Source: JANSWP01 sp041941305 (GTDB lineage: Bacteria; Bacteroidota; Bacteroidia; Chitinophagales; Saprospiraceae). From it: a stretch of DNA of 64,000 nucleotides. Positions 54,523 to 63,249 of this stretch are shown here, piece by piece (within the stretch, counting starts at the first letter, position 1; each line of letters begins with the position of its first letter). The translations under genes were made by a program, and so were the position numbers. The notes below the pieces were generated by a model. That model did not search any database. It was not told the DNA's origin and worked only from the letters and a program-made list of their open reading frames with translations. Location of the stretch: positions 1-64,000 of the forward strand of contig JBGTQJ010000052.1 in assembly GCA_041941305.1 (NCBI GenBank), read 5' to 3'.

Positions 54523-56775
54523 ATGACGAAAACTTTACTACCTAACTATTTCTTAATATTCTTTTCCCTTTTATTCTTAAAAGACATTCAAGCCCAGGGA
54601 TGGGAAATCGCCACACAGCACCCAAGCGTTTTAATGAATGATATCCAAATGCTCGCTGATGGGGAGACTGGTTATGCCGTTGGTGGCGATTTGCAGGGTG
54701 GTGCCTACCTTAGTGTAATTTACAAAACTACTGATGGGGGCGATAGCTGGGATTTGCTCTATTTTCCAGCATTCAATGTTGTCAAACTAAACAGCGTTCA
54801 TTTTGTGAACCCTGAAAAGGGCTTCGTAGTAGGCAATGACGGAAAAATATATTTCACCTTCAATGGTGGTGGTTTATGGACCTCCATCCCCAGTGGCACA
54901 ACTCGGATGCTTCAGAAAGTGTTTTTTGCTAACGAAAACGTCGGTTGGATTTGTGGTGGAAGATTCGATGGCAACTCTTTCCTCATTTTGAAAACGACAG
55001 ATGGCGGACTCACCTGGACGGATTTGAGTTTTGGAACAGCTGCCTACTCCACAGAAGAAATTTACTTTCTGGACGAAAACACAGGCTGGATGAGTGGTCA
55101 AATGTCCAATCTTGAACCACATATTCATAAAACAACAGATGGAGGGCTCACCTGGATTCGCCAAACGCTTCCTTATCAAGACATCAATATGGGCATTCCC
55201 GATATTCGATTTGCAACCAGTCAGAAAGGTTGGGCTGCGACTTCCAGTATTTATGACAGCGGTCCAATTCTGTACACTGAAAATGGTGGAGATAACTGGA
55301 ATATTCAAAGTTACACTGGCATGCATTATCATCGTCTCGCTATTCGGGATTCTATGAATATTGCTATCAATGCTGTACGAATACTTTCTCCAGGTAATCA
55401 TCAGGTTTTGGTAAGTGAAGATGGAGGTTTCAATTGGGATTTCTATACCCCTCCTGTTCGAAACTACACTGGAGGGATAGAATATCAAGGTGATAATATC
55501 TGGATGGCAGTCAAGCAAAGTGCGCTATTTAAAAGTGAAGATCGGGGTGCTACCTGGGACAAAACAGTTTCCTCAGCTTTATTTCAGACCATTGCCTGGG
55601 CAAATCCCTCACATGGATGGGTAGGGAGTGGTCATCCTTTTGGCATACAACCCTTCTGTTTGAGAACTACTGATGGTGGCAATTCCTGGTTTGAAGACAA
55701 AAATGCTCCGGGTGGCTCACAAGTCACTTTTGTAGATGAAAATCATGGCTGGATACTGGAGGAAGGCAATGGCGCTGGCATATGGAGAACGATCAACGGT
55801 GGTCAAAACTGGAATCTATTTTCTATAGGTGGTGGCAGTGCCTATATCGGAGGTATTTCCTTTTTAGACGCTCAAAAAGGATGGGCTTATGGTAGTGATG
55901 GTACTGTTAGACATACCCAAGATGGAGGACAAACCTGGATAGCACAAAATTTAGGGGTGGGCAGTTTGTTTGTGCAGGAAGTCCAGTTTTTAGATGAAAA
56001 TGTTGGATATGCAGCAGGTGGCTTTGGAAGTGGAACTTCCTTCATCGCCCAAACGGTCAATGGAGGGCAATCCTGGATTCTGCAAAACCCTGCTACTCCC
56101 GAGCAGGTTTTGGATATTTTCTTTTTGGATGAATTGGAGGGTTGGGCAGTGACTGTTTCTGGAAAAATTCAAAAAACGGAGGACGCAGGAATGACCTGGA
56201 ATTTGATTGGTTGGGTCGATCATGACTTTGCAGAAAAAATTGTGATGGTTGATCAGCAAAATGGCTACTTACTTGCCAGAAACACTACTGGGGCTTTGTC
56301 AAGTGGCGGAGGCTACATTTATAAAACTACCGATGGGGGGGCTTCCTGGGACTTTGATTATCACAATCCCTGGCCTCATTCCAGCATTGCAGATATTACA
56401 GTTCAACCTCAAACAGGTGTAGTCTGGGCTTGTGGAGATCATCATTCTGTACTGTATTATGGCAATTTGACAGGAACGAAAGTGCAAAGCCATTTATTGG
56501 ATTTCCAATTAAGTCAAAACTATCCAAATCCTTTTTCTAACTTAACAAGGATTCCCTATGAAATAAAATCCAAAAGCACTGTTCGTATTTCAATTTATGA
56601 TGCTACCGGGAACCTGGTTAAGCTACTTGCAAATGAAAACCAAATTCCAGGCGAATATCAAATCCATTGGGATGGAAAACACGAAAATGGTCGTCAAATG
56701 CCCAATGGTGTTTACTTTTTGATAATGGAAGCAGGAGGACAGGTGAAGGCTTTGGAAATGACAATGGTAAGATGA
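54523..56775 (+). CDS. Ycf48/BNR-repeat beta-propeller protein with T9SS signal
   Basis: 750 residues. The signal peptide ends IQAQG. About a dozen propeller blades each contain a TTDGGxxW block (YKTTDGGDSWDLL, LKTTDGGLTWTDL, RTTDGGNSWFED, KTEDAGMTWNLI) with a GWxxG or GYAVGG strand between, as in Ycf48-like and sortilin/BNR proteins. The final 85 residues (LSQNYPNPFSNLTRIPYEI ... DATGNLVKLL ... GVYFLIMEAGG) form a FlgD-like/type A T9SS sorting domain. Expected on the surface or released; such propellers mediate binding, and no enzymatic Asp-box sialidase site is evident. Single gene ending in a hairpin terminator. Confidence 0.92.
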   Translation: MTKTLLPNYFLIFFSLLFLKDIQAQGWEIATQHPSVLMNDIQMLADGETGYAVGGDLQGGAYLSVIYKTTDGGDSWDLLYFPAFNVVKLNSVHFVNPEKGFVVGNDGKIYFTFNGGGLWTSIPSGTTRMLQKVFFANENVGWICGGRFDGNSFLILKTTDGGLTWTDLSFGTAAYSTEEIYFLDENTGWMSGQMSNLEPHIHKTTDGGLTWIRQTLPYQDINMGIPDIRFATSQKGWAATSSIYDSGPILYTENGGDNWNIQSYTGMHYHRLAIRDSMNIAINAVRILSPGNHQVLVSEDGGFNWDFYTPPVRNYTGGIEYQGDNIWMAVKQSALFKSEDRGATWDKTVSSALFQTIAWANPSHGWVGSGHPFGIQPFCLRTTDGGNSWFEDKNAPGGSQVTFVDENHGWILEEGNGAGIWRTINGGQNWNLFSIGGGSAYIGGISFLDAQKGWAYGSDGTVRHTQDGGQTWIAQNLGVGSLFVQEVQFLDENVGYAAGGFGSGTSFIAQTVNGGQSWILQNPATPEQVLDIFFLDELEGWAVTVSGKIQKTEDAGMTWNLIGWVDHDFAEKIVMVDQQNGYLLARNTTGALSSGGGYIYKTTDGGASWDFDYHNPWPHSSIADITVQPQTGVVWACGDHHSVLYYGNLTGTKVQSHLLDFQLSQNYPNPFSNLTRIPYEIKSKSTVRISIYDATGNLVKLLANENQIPGEYQIHWDGKHENGRQMPNGVYFLIMEAGGQVKALEMTMVR

Positions 56776-56779
56776 TAAA

Positions 56780-56816
56780 TTAGAAGTGAAAGAGTTTTAA
56801 AATCTTTCACTTCTAA
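56780..56816. terminator. Bidirectional terminator hairpin
   Basis: 56780-56793 and 56803-56816 are exact 14-bp complements (TTAGAAGTGAAAGA) with a 9-nt T/A-rich loop. It sits 4 bp after one stop codon and 9 bp before the convergent one. Confidence 0.8.
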
Positions 56817-56825
56817 ACAATCTGC

Positions 56826-57392
56826 TTACTTTCTCCCTTGAAAAATGGTTCTTTTATTGCCTCTCTGAGGCGCATATTCAAACTTGATGGCCTCAAAGTT
56901 CAATGACAGTTGGTCTACAGGTACTACGTCTCCAGCTGCACTACCGCTGGATTGATAGCTACTGATAAGAACATTTTTCATGCTTATGATATAGTATTCA
57001 GAGCCACGATTCCCAGCTTTTCGGCAGGTTAAGGTCACTTGAGGAATATGTGTTCCATTGGCACAAGCCAACATCAATTTTGGACTTGCTTTTTCATAAT
57101 CTACTGTAAGTACAAAGTCTTTTAAATCGCTTTTTCTTTTTGGTACAGAAGGAATAGGTTGTCTGGAGGAATTCGACATGCCCCAACTCCAGGAGAGTAC
57201 GTCAATTTCATTCTTGTGTTTGTCATCTGTAGATTCACCAGGTACGCCTTCAATTTTCAGGAAATAATCTACGGCTGCTGCTGTGTTGCCTTTATTTACA
57301 CTAAAGGTGGCTGGACGCTGCGCAAGAGCACTAGCTGCAAATACAAACAAAAATGCAAAAGTTAAAAAGGTAAAATTTTTCCAGTTTTTCAT
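56826..57392 (-). CDS. Hcp-family protein with a Sec signal peptide
   Basis: 188 residues. Residues 1-25 form a signal peptide (FTFLTFAFLFVFAASALAQ). The rest is an Hcp (type VI tube) domain: VDYFLKIEGVPGESTDDKHKNEIDVLSWSWGMSN, VLTVDYEKASPKLMLACANGTHIPQVTLTCRKAG, YYIISMKNVLISSYQSSGSAAGDVVPVDQLSLNFEAIKFEYAPQ. No other type VI genes are in the window. Classical Hcp is cytoplasmic before loading; a leader sends this one to the periplasm, so it is unlikely to be a T6SS tube subunit here. Similar leader-bearing Hcp-like proteins are known as orphans; their role is not settled. The DTDDKHK and LSWSWG signatures make the family call firm. Confidence 0.9.
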   Translation of the reverse strand: MKNWKNFTFLTFAFLFVFAASALAQRPATFSVNKGNTAAAVDYFLKIEGVPGESTDDKHKNEIDVLSWSWGMSNSSRQPIPSVPKRKSDLKDFVLTVDYEKASPKLMLACANGTHIPQVTLTCRKAGNRGSEYYIISMKNVLISSYQSSGSAAGDVVPVDQLSLNFEAIKFEYAPQRGNKRTIFQGRK

Positions 57393-57466
57393 GATAATGA
57401 ATTTTTTAGATGAAGAAATCAGGTTTATTTCTTCAATGTGTCCGGAGCTGGAAAAATGTACCCTTT

Positions 57467-57642
57467 AGAAACTGTTTTGAAATACATCAATAATTTTTTT
57501 ATGCCTACTTTTTAATCACTCTTCGTTGCAAAAATCCTTATTTAGCTTTCCCGATAACTATCGGGAAACTCCAGTTTTTGCGCCTCAATTGATTAAAAAT
57601 TAAGCTTTAAATAATTTCATTGACGATTTCAAAACAGTTTCT
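57467..57642. repeat. 176-bp fold-back element centred on a CCCGATA palindrome
   Basis: The ends, 57467-57483 and 57626-57642, are exact 17-bp complements (AGAAACTGTTTTGAAAT). The middle (57548-57569) is a 10-bp-arm palindrome with core CCCGATAACTATCGGG. In between, TTTTTAATCA and GCAAAAA on the left face TGATTAAAAA and TTTTTGC on the right. Non-coding. It looks like a miniature palindromic element; no direct repeat flanks it. It fills most of the 299-bp gap 57393-57691, whose right end holds ATTC tetranucleotide repeats. Confidence 0.65.
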
Positions 57643-57691
57643 TAATAATGAAAGAATTCCATTCATTCATCCTTAATCATTTATCATTCAT

Positions 57692-58201
57692 TCATTCATT
57701 CATTAAATAATTAATCATAGCGAGGTGATGGTCATCGTGTTCAGCTACGAAATAAGCCAAATCAATCATTTTCATGGGCACCAGGAGTCGCGGGTGGAGG
57801 GCAGTTTTCTCGAAATCTTTTGCTGGAACTTGCTCTAAAGCTGCTGTCAGTTTTTGTCGCTCAGTTCTAAATTCGGAAAGTATCGCTGCAATTGATCTAT
57901 CATTGTGATGGGCATCAAAGGTTTTGCGATTGCTTAGGTCTGCTTCCCGCAAAACCTTTTCTCCAGCGACGATATCCTTTACCCTGCCGTACCACAGTGG
58001 TTCCAAATCCAGCAAATGACCGACATGCTCCTGAATGGACCATTTGTCTTTGTTCTTTTGGATAAGTTTTTCAGAAGCAATATCTTGTATCTTTGCTTCC
58101 AACCTAACTGCTGTCCCTTTTAACCTTTCTACTATACAAGGAAATATCCCAGGTTCGTGTTGATGATTGAATTTTCGAGTAAACCATTCTTTGGGTTGCA
58201 T
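57692..58201 (-). CDS. DinB family protein
   Basis: 169 residues with the DinB/DUF664 four-helix bundle: a metal-binding histidine at EHVGHLLDLEPLWYGRV (near residue 59), and the C-terminal HDDHHLAMINYL pair (near residue 160) in AYFVAEHDDHHLAMI. The family includes bacillithiol- and mycothiol-dependent transferases and many uncharacterised members. Cytoplasmic. Its 3' end reads into a CATT repeat. A long hairpin starts 14 nt upstream of the ATG. Confidence 0.88.
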   Translation of the reverse strand: MQPKEWFTRKFNHQHEPGIFPCIVERLKGTAVRLEAKIQDIASEKLIQKNKDKWSIQEHVGHLLDLEPLWYGRVKDIVAGEKVLREADLSNRKTFDAHHNDRSIAAILSEFRTERQKLTAALEQVPAKDFEKTALHPRLLVPMKMIDLAYFVAEHDDHHLAMINYLMNE

Positions 58202-58215
58202 AAGCAGGTGGTTTT

Positions 58216-58267
58216 GAGGACGTAGCAGGATGATTTTGGTTTGCCAAAATCATCCTGCTACATCCTC
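58216..58267. repeat. 24-bp-arm inverted repeat between divergent genes
   Basis: 58216-58239 and 58244-58267 are complementary except for one position, around the loop TTTG. The left edge is 14 nt from the DinB start codon on the minus strand, and the right edge is 88 bp before the esterase ATG. Because both genes point away, it cannot be their terminator. Confidence 0.85.
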
Positions 58268-58355
58268 ATTATTATTTTGTCCAATTTATACAATTTCAAA
58301 AAAGCTTCGTTTTCCGTATCTTGCTTTTTTTGCATGAAAAAATCGAATCCTTTCT

Positions 58356-59327
58356 ATGAAAATTCCTTTTAAACTTCGATTATTCCTTTGGTATCTGAGT
58401 TATTTCACAAGAGACTACACCCACTTGCCTCCACACATAGTGCGCAAGAAATCAGATAGAGAATTTCAGAAAGCAGTCAACAAAATTGACTTTGCGCCTA
58501 TTGAAATGCATCAGGTGACCAATAAGGAAATAGCTATGCGGGATGGAGAAATGATTCCAATTCGGATATTTCAACCAATCGACGAAGAAGGGCTTCCACT
58601 TATTGTCTATTTCCATGGAGGAGGATTTGTTCTTCGGAATATTGATTCACACGACCGTGTCTGTCGACGCATTGCCCATTTGAATCAAGCAGTTGTGATA
58701 TCTGTTGGCTACCGATTGGCACCGGAATGGAAATTTCCAGTTCCTTGTCAAGACTGTTATGATGCAACGGTTTGGGTAGCTGAACATGCAGCCGAAATTG
58801 CTGGAGACCTGAGCCGATTAGTCGTCATGGGAGACAGTGCTGGTGGCAACCTGGCAACGGTGGTGAGCCGCTGGGCAAGAGATTTGAATGGACCAAAAAT
58901 CACTGCCCAGGTGCTGATATATCCTACTGCTGATGCCCGAATGGGTCATCCTTCAATGGAAAAATATGCAAAGGGCTACCTTTTGACCAAGGATTTGATC
59001 AAATGGTTTATCATGCATTATGCGAATAGGGAAGCAGACATTTTGCATCCAGATTTCTCTCCCTTGCTTGCCGAAGATATAAGCAATTTACCTCCTGCTT
59101 TTATATTTACAGCAGAATACGACCCACTTAAAGATGAAGCCAAAGCATATGCGGAACGGCTCAAAGCAGCAGGGAACAAAGTGGTTTACAAAGAATACGA
59201 TGGAATGATACATGCTTTTTTCAACCTGCCAAAGATTACAAAAGTAGCCTTGGAAGCACAGAAGGATATTCAAACGTTTTTAAAACAGTATTTGTATGAA
59301 AAAAGCACTTTGATGTCATTCACTTAA
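58356..59327 (+). CDS. Alpha/beta-hydrolase esterase, HSL (family IV) type
   Basis: 323 residues. The oxyanion-hole motif HGGGF starts at His87 (VYFHGGGFV). The nucleophile is Ser161 in GDSAGGN; the acid is the Asp of EYDPLKDEAKAYAERL and the base the His of GMIHAFFNLP, all in the family order. Hormone-sensitive-lipase-like esterases cleave short-chain acyl esters. No signal peptide, hence cytoplasmic. A possible promoter element TATCTTGC lies at 58317-58324. The first of a + strand run, 12 bp before the T9SS protein at 59340, so co-transcription is likely. Confidence 0.93.
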   Translation: MKIPFKLRLFLWYLSYFTRDYTHLPPHIVRKKSDREFQKAVNKIDFAPIEMHQVTNKEIAMRDGEMIPIRIFQPIDEEGLPLIVYFHGGGFVLRNIDSHDRVCRRIAHLNQAVVISVGYRLAPEWKFPVPCQDCYDATVWVAEHAAEIAGDLSRLVVMGDSAGGNLATVVSRWARDLNGPKITAQVLIYPTADARMGHPSMEKYAKGYLLTKDLIKWFIMHYANREADILHPDFSPLLAEDISNLPPAFIFTAEYDPLKDEAKAYAERLKAAGNKVVYKEYDGMIHAFFNLPKITKVALEAQKDIQTFLKQYLYEKSTLMSFT

Positions 59328-59339
59328 GAACTTGTTTAA

Positions 59340-60584
59340 ATGAAACTCCATCTTGCTTTTTCTCTATATACGATGAGCCTATTGATCATCAATCCTAATT
59401 TTACTCAAAGCGCCCCTTCCCAAATCACTCATCAACAATACAATCCAAATACTGCACTTTGGGAAGATTTCAAAAAGGAAATTTTTCAGTACGACCTGGA
59501 GGGCAATGTAATATCTCGCCACACGGATAAATTACCCGATTCATCAAACGTTTTGCACCCAAAATACCAGGGTTATTACGATTATGATGAGCGGGGAAAC
59601 GAAATCCAGTATGTCAATAATCATTGGAATGAAAGGCGCTCCAAATGGGAATTGAGTTTAATTAGAGAAAAAGCTTACGATGAAAACGATTTACAAATAC
59701 GTCAAATTTGTTTTAACTTTTATGATGGGGCATTTATTAGCGAGGAAAAAGAACTATTCTATTATAACCCACAGCACCAAATTGATTCTGCCCTTACTTT
59801 TCGCAAAGCAGCAGGGGAAGATACTTATAGCAACCAAAGCAAAGAATACCATTTTGGAGTGGAAACGAGCAATTGGATAAATTATGAAAAATACAGATGG
59901 AGTAGCTCTTCCAACAAATGGACAAAAAGTATAGAGGGGCAATATCTGACCAACGCAAAAAGCCAAACGATTGAATCCCACTACGACTACTTTTCTTCGA
60001 GCGGTTCCTTCAATCATAGTTGGTTCCAATACGACCACAAGGACAGATTAATCCTGGAATATATTTCCTACAAAGCCTTTGATTATGAAGGGATTTGGAA
60101 AGATAGTCTGGTTTATTTTGAAGATGAAAACGGTAAACTATTTAAAAAAGAAAGGCATGTTTTCGATCACATTTTCCAGCATGGGGATCCTGTTATTTCA
60201 AAGACCACTACTTTCTATACTTATTATTGTGATGGAAGGTTGAAAAGCATATTTGAAGAAAAATTATCAAATTTAATTTTACGCCGTTCAATTTACGATT
60301 ACTCAACGGGGGCAGATTGCAAGGCCCCTGATGGAGCGCATGACTTTGAAGTCTTCCCAAATCCTGCCAACAGTCAAATTACTCTAAAGACCGATTCCTG
60401 GGAATTTTCAAATATGGCTATCCAAATCTTTGATATTTTGGGTAGGAAACAATTTAATCAAACCATTGAACATCAAACTACCAGGTTGAATTTGGATATT
60501 TCTAACCTGGATGAAGGTCTATATTTTTTGAGATTAGACAATGGAGAAGACAGAATTGCAAAACCTTTAATAATTGAGCGGTAG
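59340..60584 (+). CDS. T9SS-sorted secreted protein, tandem paralogue A
   Basis: 414 residues; family unknown. After a leader (FSLYTMSLLIINPNFTQS) the chain contains repeated YDxxGN-like units reminiscent of YD/RHS repeats (EIFQYDLEGNVISRH, YYDYDERGNEIQYV, KWELSLIREKAYDENDLQIRQ, FQYDHKDRLILEYIS, FYTYYCDGRLKSI). The last 75 residues (FEVFPNPANSQITLK ... GLYFLRLDNGEDRIAKPLIIER) are a type A T9SS domain. Probably a surface or extracellular protein. The next gene is a paralogue of the same design. It follows the esterase by 12 bp. Confidence 0.8.
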   Translation: MKLHLAFSLYTMSLLIINPNFTQSAPSQITHQQYNPNTALWEDFKKEIFQYDLEGNVISRHTDKLPDSSNVLHPKYQGYYDYDERGNEIQYVNNHWNERRSKWELSLIREKAYDENDLQIRQICFNFYDGAFISEEKELFYYNPQHQIDSALTFRKAAGEDTYSNQSKEYHFGVETSNWINYEKYRWSSSSNKWTKSIEGQYLTNAKSQTIESHYDYFSSSGSFNHSWFQYDHKDRLILEYISYKAFDYEGIWKDSLVYFEDENGKLFKKERHVFDHIFQHGDPVISKTTTFYTYYCDGRLKSIFEEKLSNLILRRSIYDYSTGADCKAPDGAHDFEVFPNPANSQITLKTDSWEFSNMAIQIFDILGRKQFNQTIEHQTTRLNLDISNLDEGLYFLRLDNGEDRIAKPLIIER

Positions 60585-60715
60585 ATTTATTGTCAATAGG
60601 TATATGAACGAACCTTATTCTGAAAAAGATACTCTCTATCAACAAGCAACTCACCTGACTTCCCAATTTTTAACGCGATTTCTTTGAATTCATGTGAAAC
60701 CCAAAACAGGTCAAA

Positions 60716-62041
60716 ATGAATTCCAGAATTTTACTTTTAGCCTTTTTCATTACACATTTAGTCAATTTGGCATTCAGTCAAAAATTGCCATCGAGAATTA
60801 TACACCAACACTATGATATCGAAACAACACTTTGGGAAAACACAGAAGAAGAGCTTATAGAATATGATGAAGTTACAGATATCCTGGTTCATACTTTTTA
60901 TCGCTGGGATGATTCACTTCAAACTTTTTTGCCAGATCGAAAATATCAATTGGAGTATTTTGAACAAGACAAGCTTGAAGTCGATAATTCTGTAAAATGG
61001 GAGTATTATGCCCATCCTTTGTGGTACCCAGAAAAAGATCCCTGGACCTATCAAGCTTTTGGTAATTTGAAAAAGTATTCCAAGTGGGAATGGGATACGA
61101 CCCAATCTGATTGGACTATTGTATTTGAAGAAACTTTCTTTTTTGATGAAGAAAATTGTTTGATTAAACACTTATTCACCCGTTATTCGAAAGGAATAAT
61201 AAACTTTGAAAGATCACGTGATTATGTAAATGAAGATTCTTGCAAAGTCTCAGGATCCATGTCTTTCATTAGGACTAGTGGAAATAGCAACTTTAGGAAG
61301 GAGACCCTAAAAACACATGAATATTTTGACAATGATCTTTTAGAAACCATTACCATCTATATAAGGGATTTTTCAAACCAATGGGTTAAGAAAGCAGTAG
61401 ATTCAGCTTTCTATGATAACAAAGGTAGGTTGATAGCTGCAAAATCAACCATTGATTGGACTAATCACAGATGGGATTATGATGACAGAGGTCGTTTGAT
61501 ATTGGAACATAGTGAGCTGGTAGGATTCGATATACCCCTACTCTCAACAGATAGCACAATATATAGAGAAGATCACAAAGGAAAATTAACCCTAAAAGAA
61601 GTTTTTCATTCAGGTCATGTACCCGCAGGATTTGAATGGTATATATTAATTTCGAATAAGACGACTCATCACTACTCCTATTATTGTGATGGCAACATAA
61701 AATCTATTCGAAGCGACAATCTCGATGATTTAGATTTGAATCGCTCTTTTTATGAATACGAAAATGCACCGAAATGCTATTTTCCAAATTGGCAACCGAA
61801 TTTTGAATACTTTCCCAATCCTGCCAACAACCAAGTTTCTATTCATACTCAATCCTGGGAATTCTCCGAGACCAAGGTCAAAATCCTGGATGTCTTAGGT
61901 AGGATTCATATAAAAAAACCAATCGATTACCAAACTACAAGATTTGATCTTGATGTTTCAATTTTGCCAGAAGGATTGTATTATTTGAGTCTTGACAATG
62001 GGGAAGAAATTGTGACTAAACCAATTATGATAAAAAGGTAG
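60716..62041 (+). CDS. T9SS-sorted secreted protein, tandem paralogue B
   Basis: 441 residues, clearly homologous to the preceding gene. Shared features include IIHQHYDIETTLWENTEEELIEYDE near the N-terminus (compare ITHQQYNPNTALWEDFKKEIFQYD), WDYDDRGRLILEHSEL, HYSYYCDGNIKSI and the C-terminal FEYFPNPANNQVSIHTQSWEFSETKVKILDVLG ... GLYYLSLDNGEEIVTKPIMIKR. The sorting domains are about as alike as the rest of the proteins, indicating tandem duplication and divergence rather than domain swapping. Function unknown. 131 bp separate the copies. It converges on the glycosyltransferase with a 6-bp gap. Confidence 0.8.
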   Translation: MNSRILLLAFFITHLVNLAFSQKLPSRIIHQHYDIETTLWENTEEELIEYDEVTDILVHTFYRWDDSLQTFLPDRKYQLEYFEQDKLEVDNSVKWEYYAHPLWYPEKDPWTYQAFGNLKKYSKWEWDTTQSDWTIVFEETFFFDEENCLIKHLFTRYSKGIINFERSRDYVNEDSCKVSGSMSFIRTSGNSNFRKETLKTHEYFDNDLLETITIYIRDFSNQWVKKAVDSAFYDNKGRLIAAKSTIDWTNHRWDYDDRGRLILEHSELVGFDIPLLSTDSTIYREDHKGKLTLKEVFHSGHVPAGFEWYILISNKTTHHYSYYCDGNIKSIRSDNLDDLDLNRSFYEYENAPKCYFPNWQPNFEYFPNPANNQVSIHTQSWEFSETKVKILDVLGRIHIKKPIDYQTTRFDLDVSILPEGLYYLSLDNGEEIVTKPIMIKR

Positions 62042-62047
62042 CTAAAA

Positions 62048-63238
62048 TCACCTTTGCTCCATCCATTCTTTAAATTTCAGCCCCCTCGCTTCCCAGGTTA
62101 ATTCTTTTGAAGTTTCTCTTGACTTATCTGATAGTTTTTGGCAACGGGCTTCATCTGCCAGCAAGGCGCGAATCGCTTCTGCATTTTGGATTGCATTATC
62201 TGGTTCTACCAAAATGGCATTTTCTTCATGAACCAGCAACTCTTGCATATCTGCCAAATCGGGAGCGACAATGACCCGTCCAGCTGCCAAATATGGAAAT
62301 ATTTTGAATGGCAATACAGTCCGTCCAAATTTTTCAAGTGGAGCAGAAACTGGCGGGATGATGAGCATTTCCGCTGCATACAAATAATCAGAAACCACCG
62401 AAATGGGTTGACGACCGGGCAGGAGAATATTGCTTAAAGATTTTGAGGCCGAATAGGTTTTCAACCTGTCAATGTCTTCCTCGCGTCCTCCTACCAACAA
62501 AAATTGAGCATCTGGAACATGTTCTGCAATATCAATCAGGCTTTCGATGCATTTGTTTTCCTGCATATTCCCGGTGTACACAATGTATTTTTGATCCGGG
62601 TCTAACCCTAGCTTTTGACGAGCGGCTGATTTGGATAGGCGTGGTTGCATATCTGCATCGTCGTAACCATTGTGTAGAACCAATAACTTTTCTTCAGGAA
62701 TCCCTGCCCGAATCATAGAATCTTTAGAAACATGGCTATGCAAAACCATTCCTACAAAGAAATCCTTTTTCGCTCTTTTGGCAAACCAGCGCATTGCTTT
62801 TGGATAGTCATCCCCAAGCCGTCGATAGGTCTCAAAAATGAATTGCTTACCAAAAAGAATACAAAGTAGAGCAGCAAATTTATTTCGGGTGTAGACGATC
62901 TTGTATTTAGGTTTAAACAAAGCATAAAAGATCGCAGCTAGGGAGTGGAAAAATTTCTCCAGCCGCCAATCACTCGCAGGCATCACATTCTTCAATTCTT
63001 TGATTTTCAAGACCGGAGGCACATTGTAATAGGAATAAATTGCCTGAACTACGTCGTATTTCCAATTGAAAAAACTTTTCTTCTGGACAGGGATTAATAG
63101 CTCAACCGGAACCCCTGCCTCACTCATGGCACTTGCATTTTTGATCACTTGTTGGGTATTGGTATCGTGATGAGGATATCGCTCACTGGAGATCATTAAG
63201 ATTTGAGGAAGGGAAGTACTTTTTTTGTCTTTTTTCAT
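62048..63238 (-). CDS. Glycosyltransferase, GT4-like
   Basis: 396-residue GT-B enzyme. The donor domain shows KYIVYTGNMQENKCIESLIDIAEHVPDAQFLLVGG (near residue 230) and PLEKFGRTVLPFKIFPYLAAGRVIVAPDLADMQELL, with ENAILVEPDNAIQNAEAI. The acceptor half begins ILMISSERYPHHDTNTQQVIKNASAMSEAG. Likely involved in surface glycan or glycolipid synthesis. It follows the CDP-alcohol phosphatidyltransferase on the same strand across an 83-bp gap largely occupied by a hairpin that ends 11 nt before its ATG. The pairing with a lipid-headgroup enzyme suggests a glycosylated phospholipid or inositol-type lipid, which is only a guess. Confidence 0.88.
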   Translation of the reverse strand: MKKDKKSTSLPQILMISSERYPHHDTNTQQVIKNASAMSEAGVPVELLIPVQKKSFFNWKYDVVQAIYSYYNVPPVLKIKELKNVMPASDWRLEKFFHSLAAIFYALFKPKYKIVYTRNKFAALLCILFGKQFIFETYRRLGDDYPKAMRWFAKRAKKDFFVGMVLHSHVSKDSMIRAGIPEEKLLVLHNGYDDADMQPRLSKSAARQKLGLDPDQKYIVYTGNMQENKCIESLIDIAEHVPDAQFLLVGGREEDIDRLKTYSASKSLSNILLPGRQPISVVSDYLYAAEMLIIPPVSAPLEKFGRTVLPFKIFPYLAAGRVIVAPDLADMQELLVHEENAILVEPDNAIQNAEAIRALLADEARCQKLSDKSRETSKELTWEARGLKFKEWMEQR

Positions 63239-63249
63239 TAAAAACTTAA

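Noticed and set aside
56826..57392. Type VI secretion locus
   Set aside because: Only an Hcp-like protein with an export leader is present; no tssB, tssC, vgrG or baseplate genes are visible.
57680..57704. CATT tetranucleotide repeat as a contingency locus in DinB
   Set aside because: It lies at and beyond the stop codon; loss or gain would at most alter the last residues.
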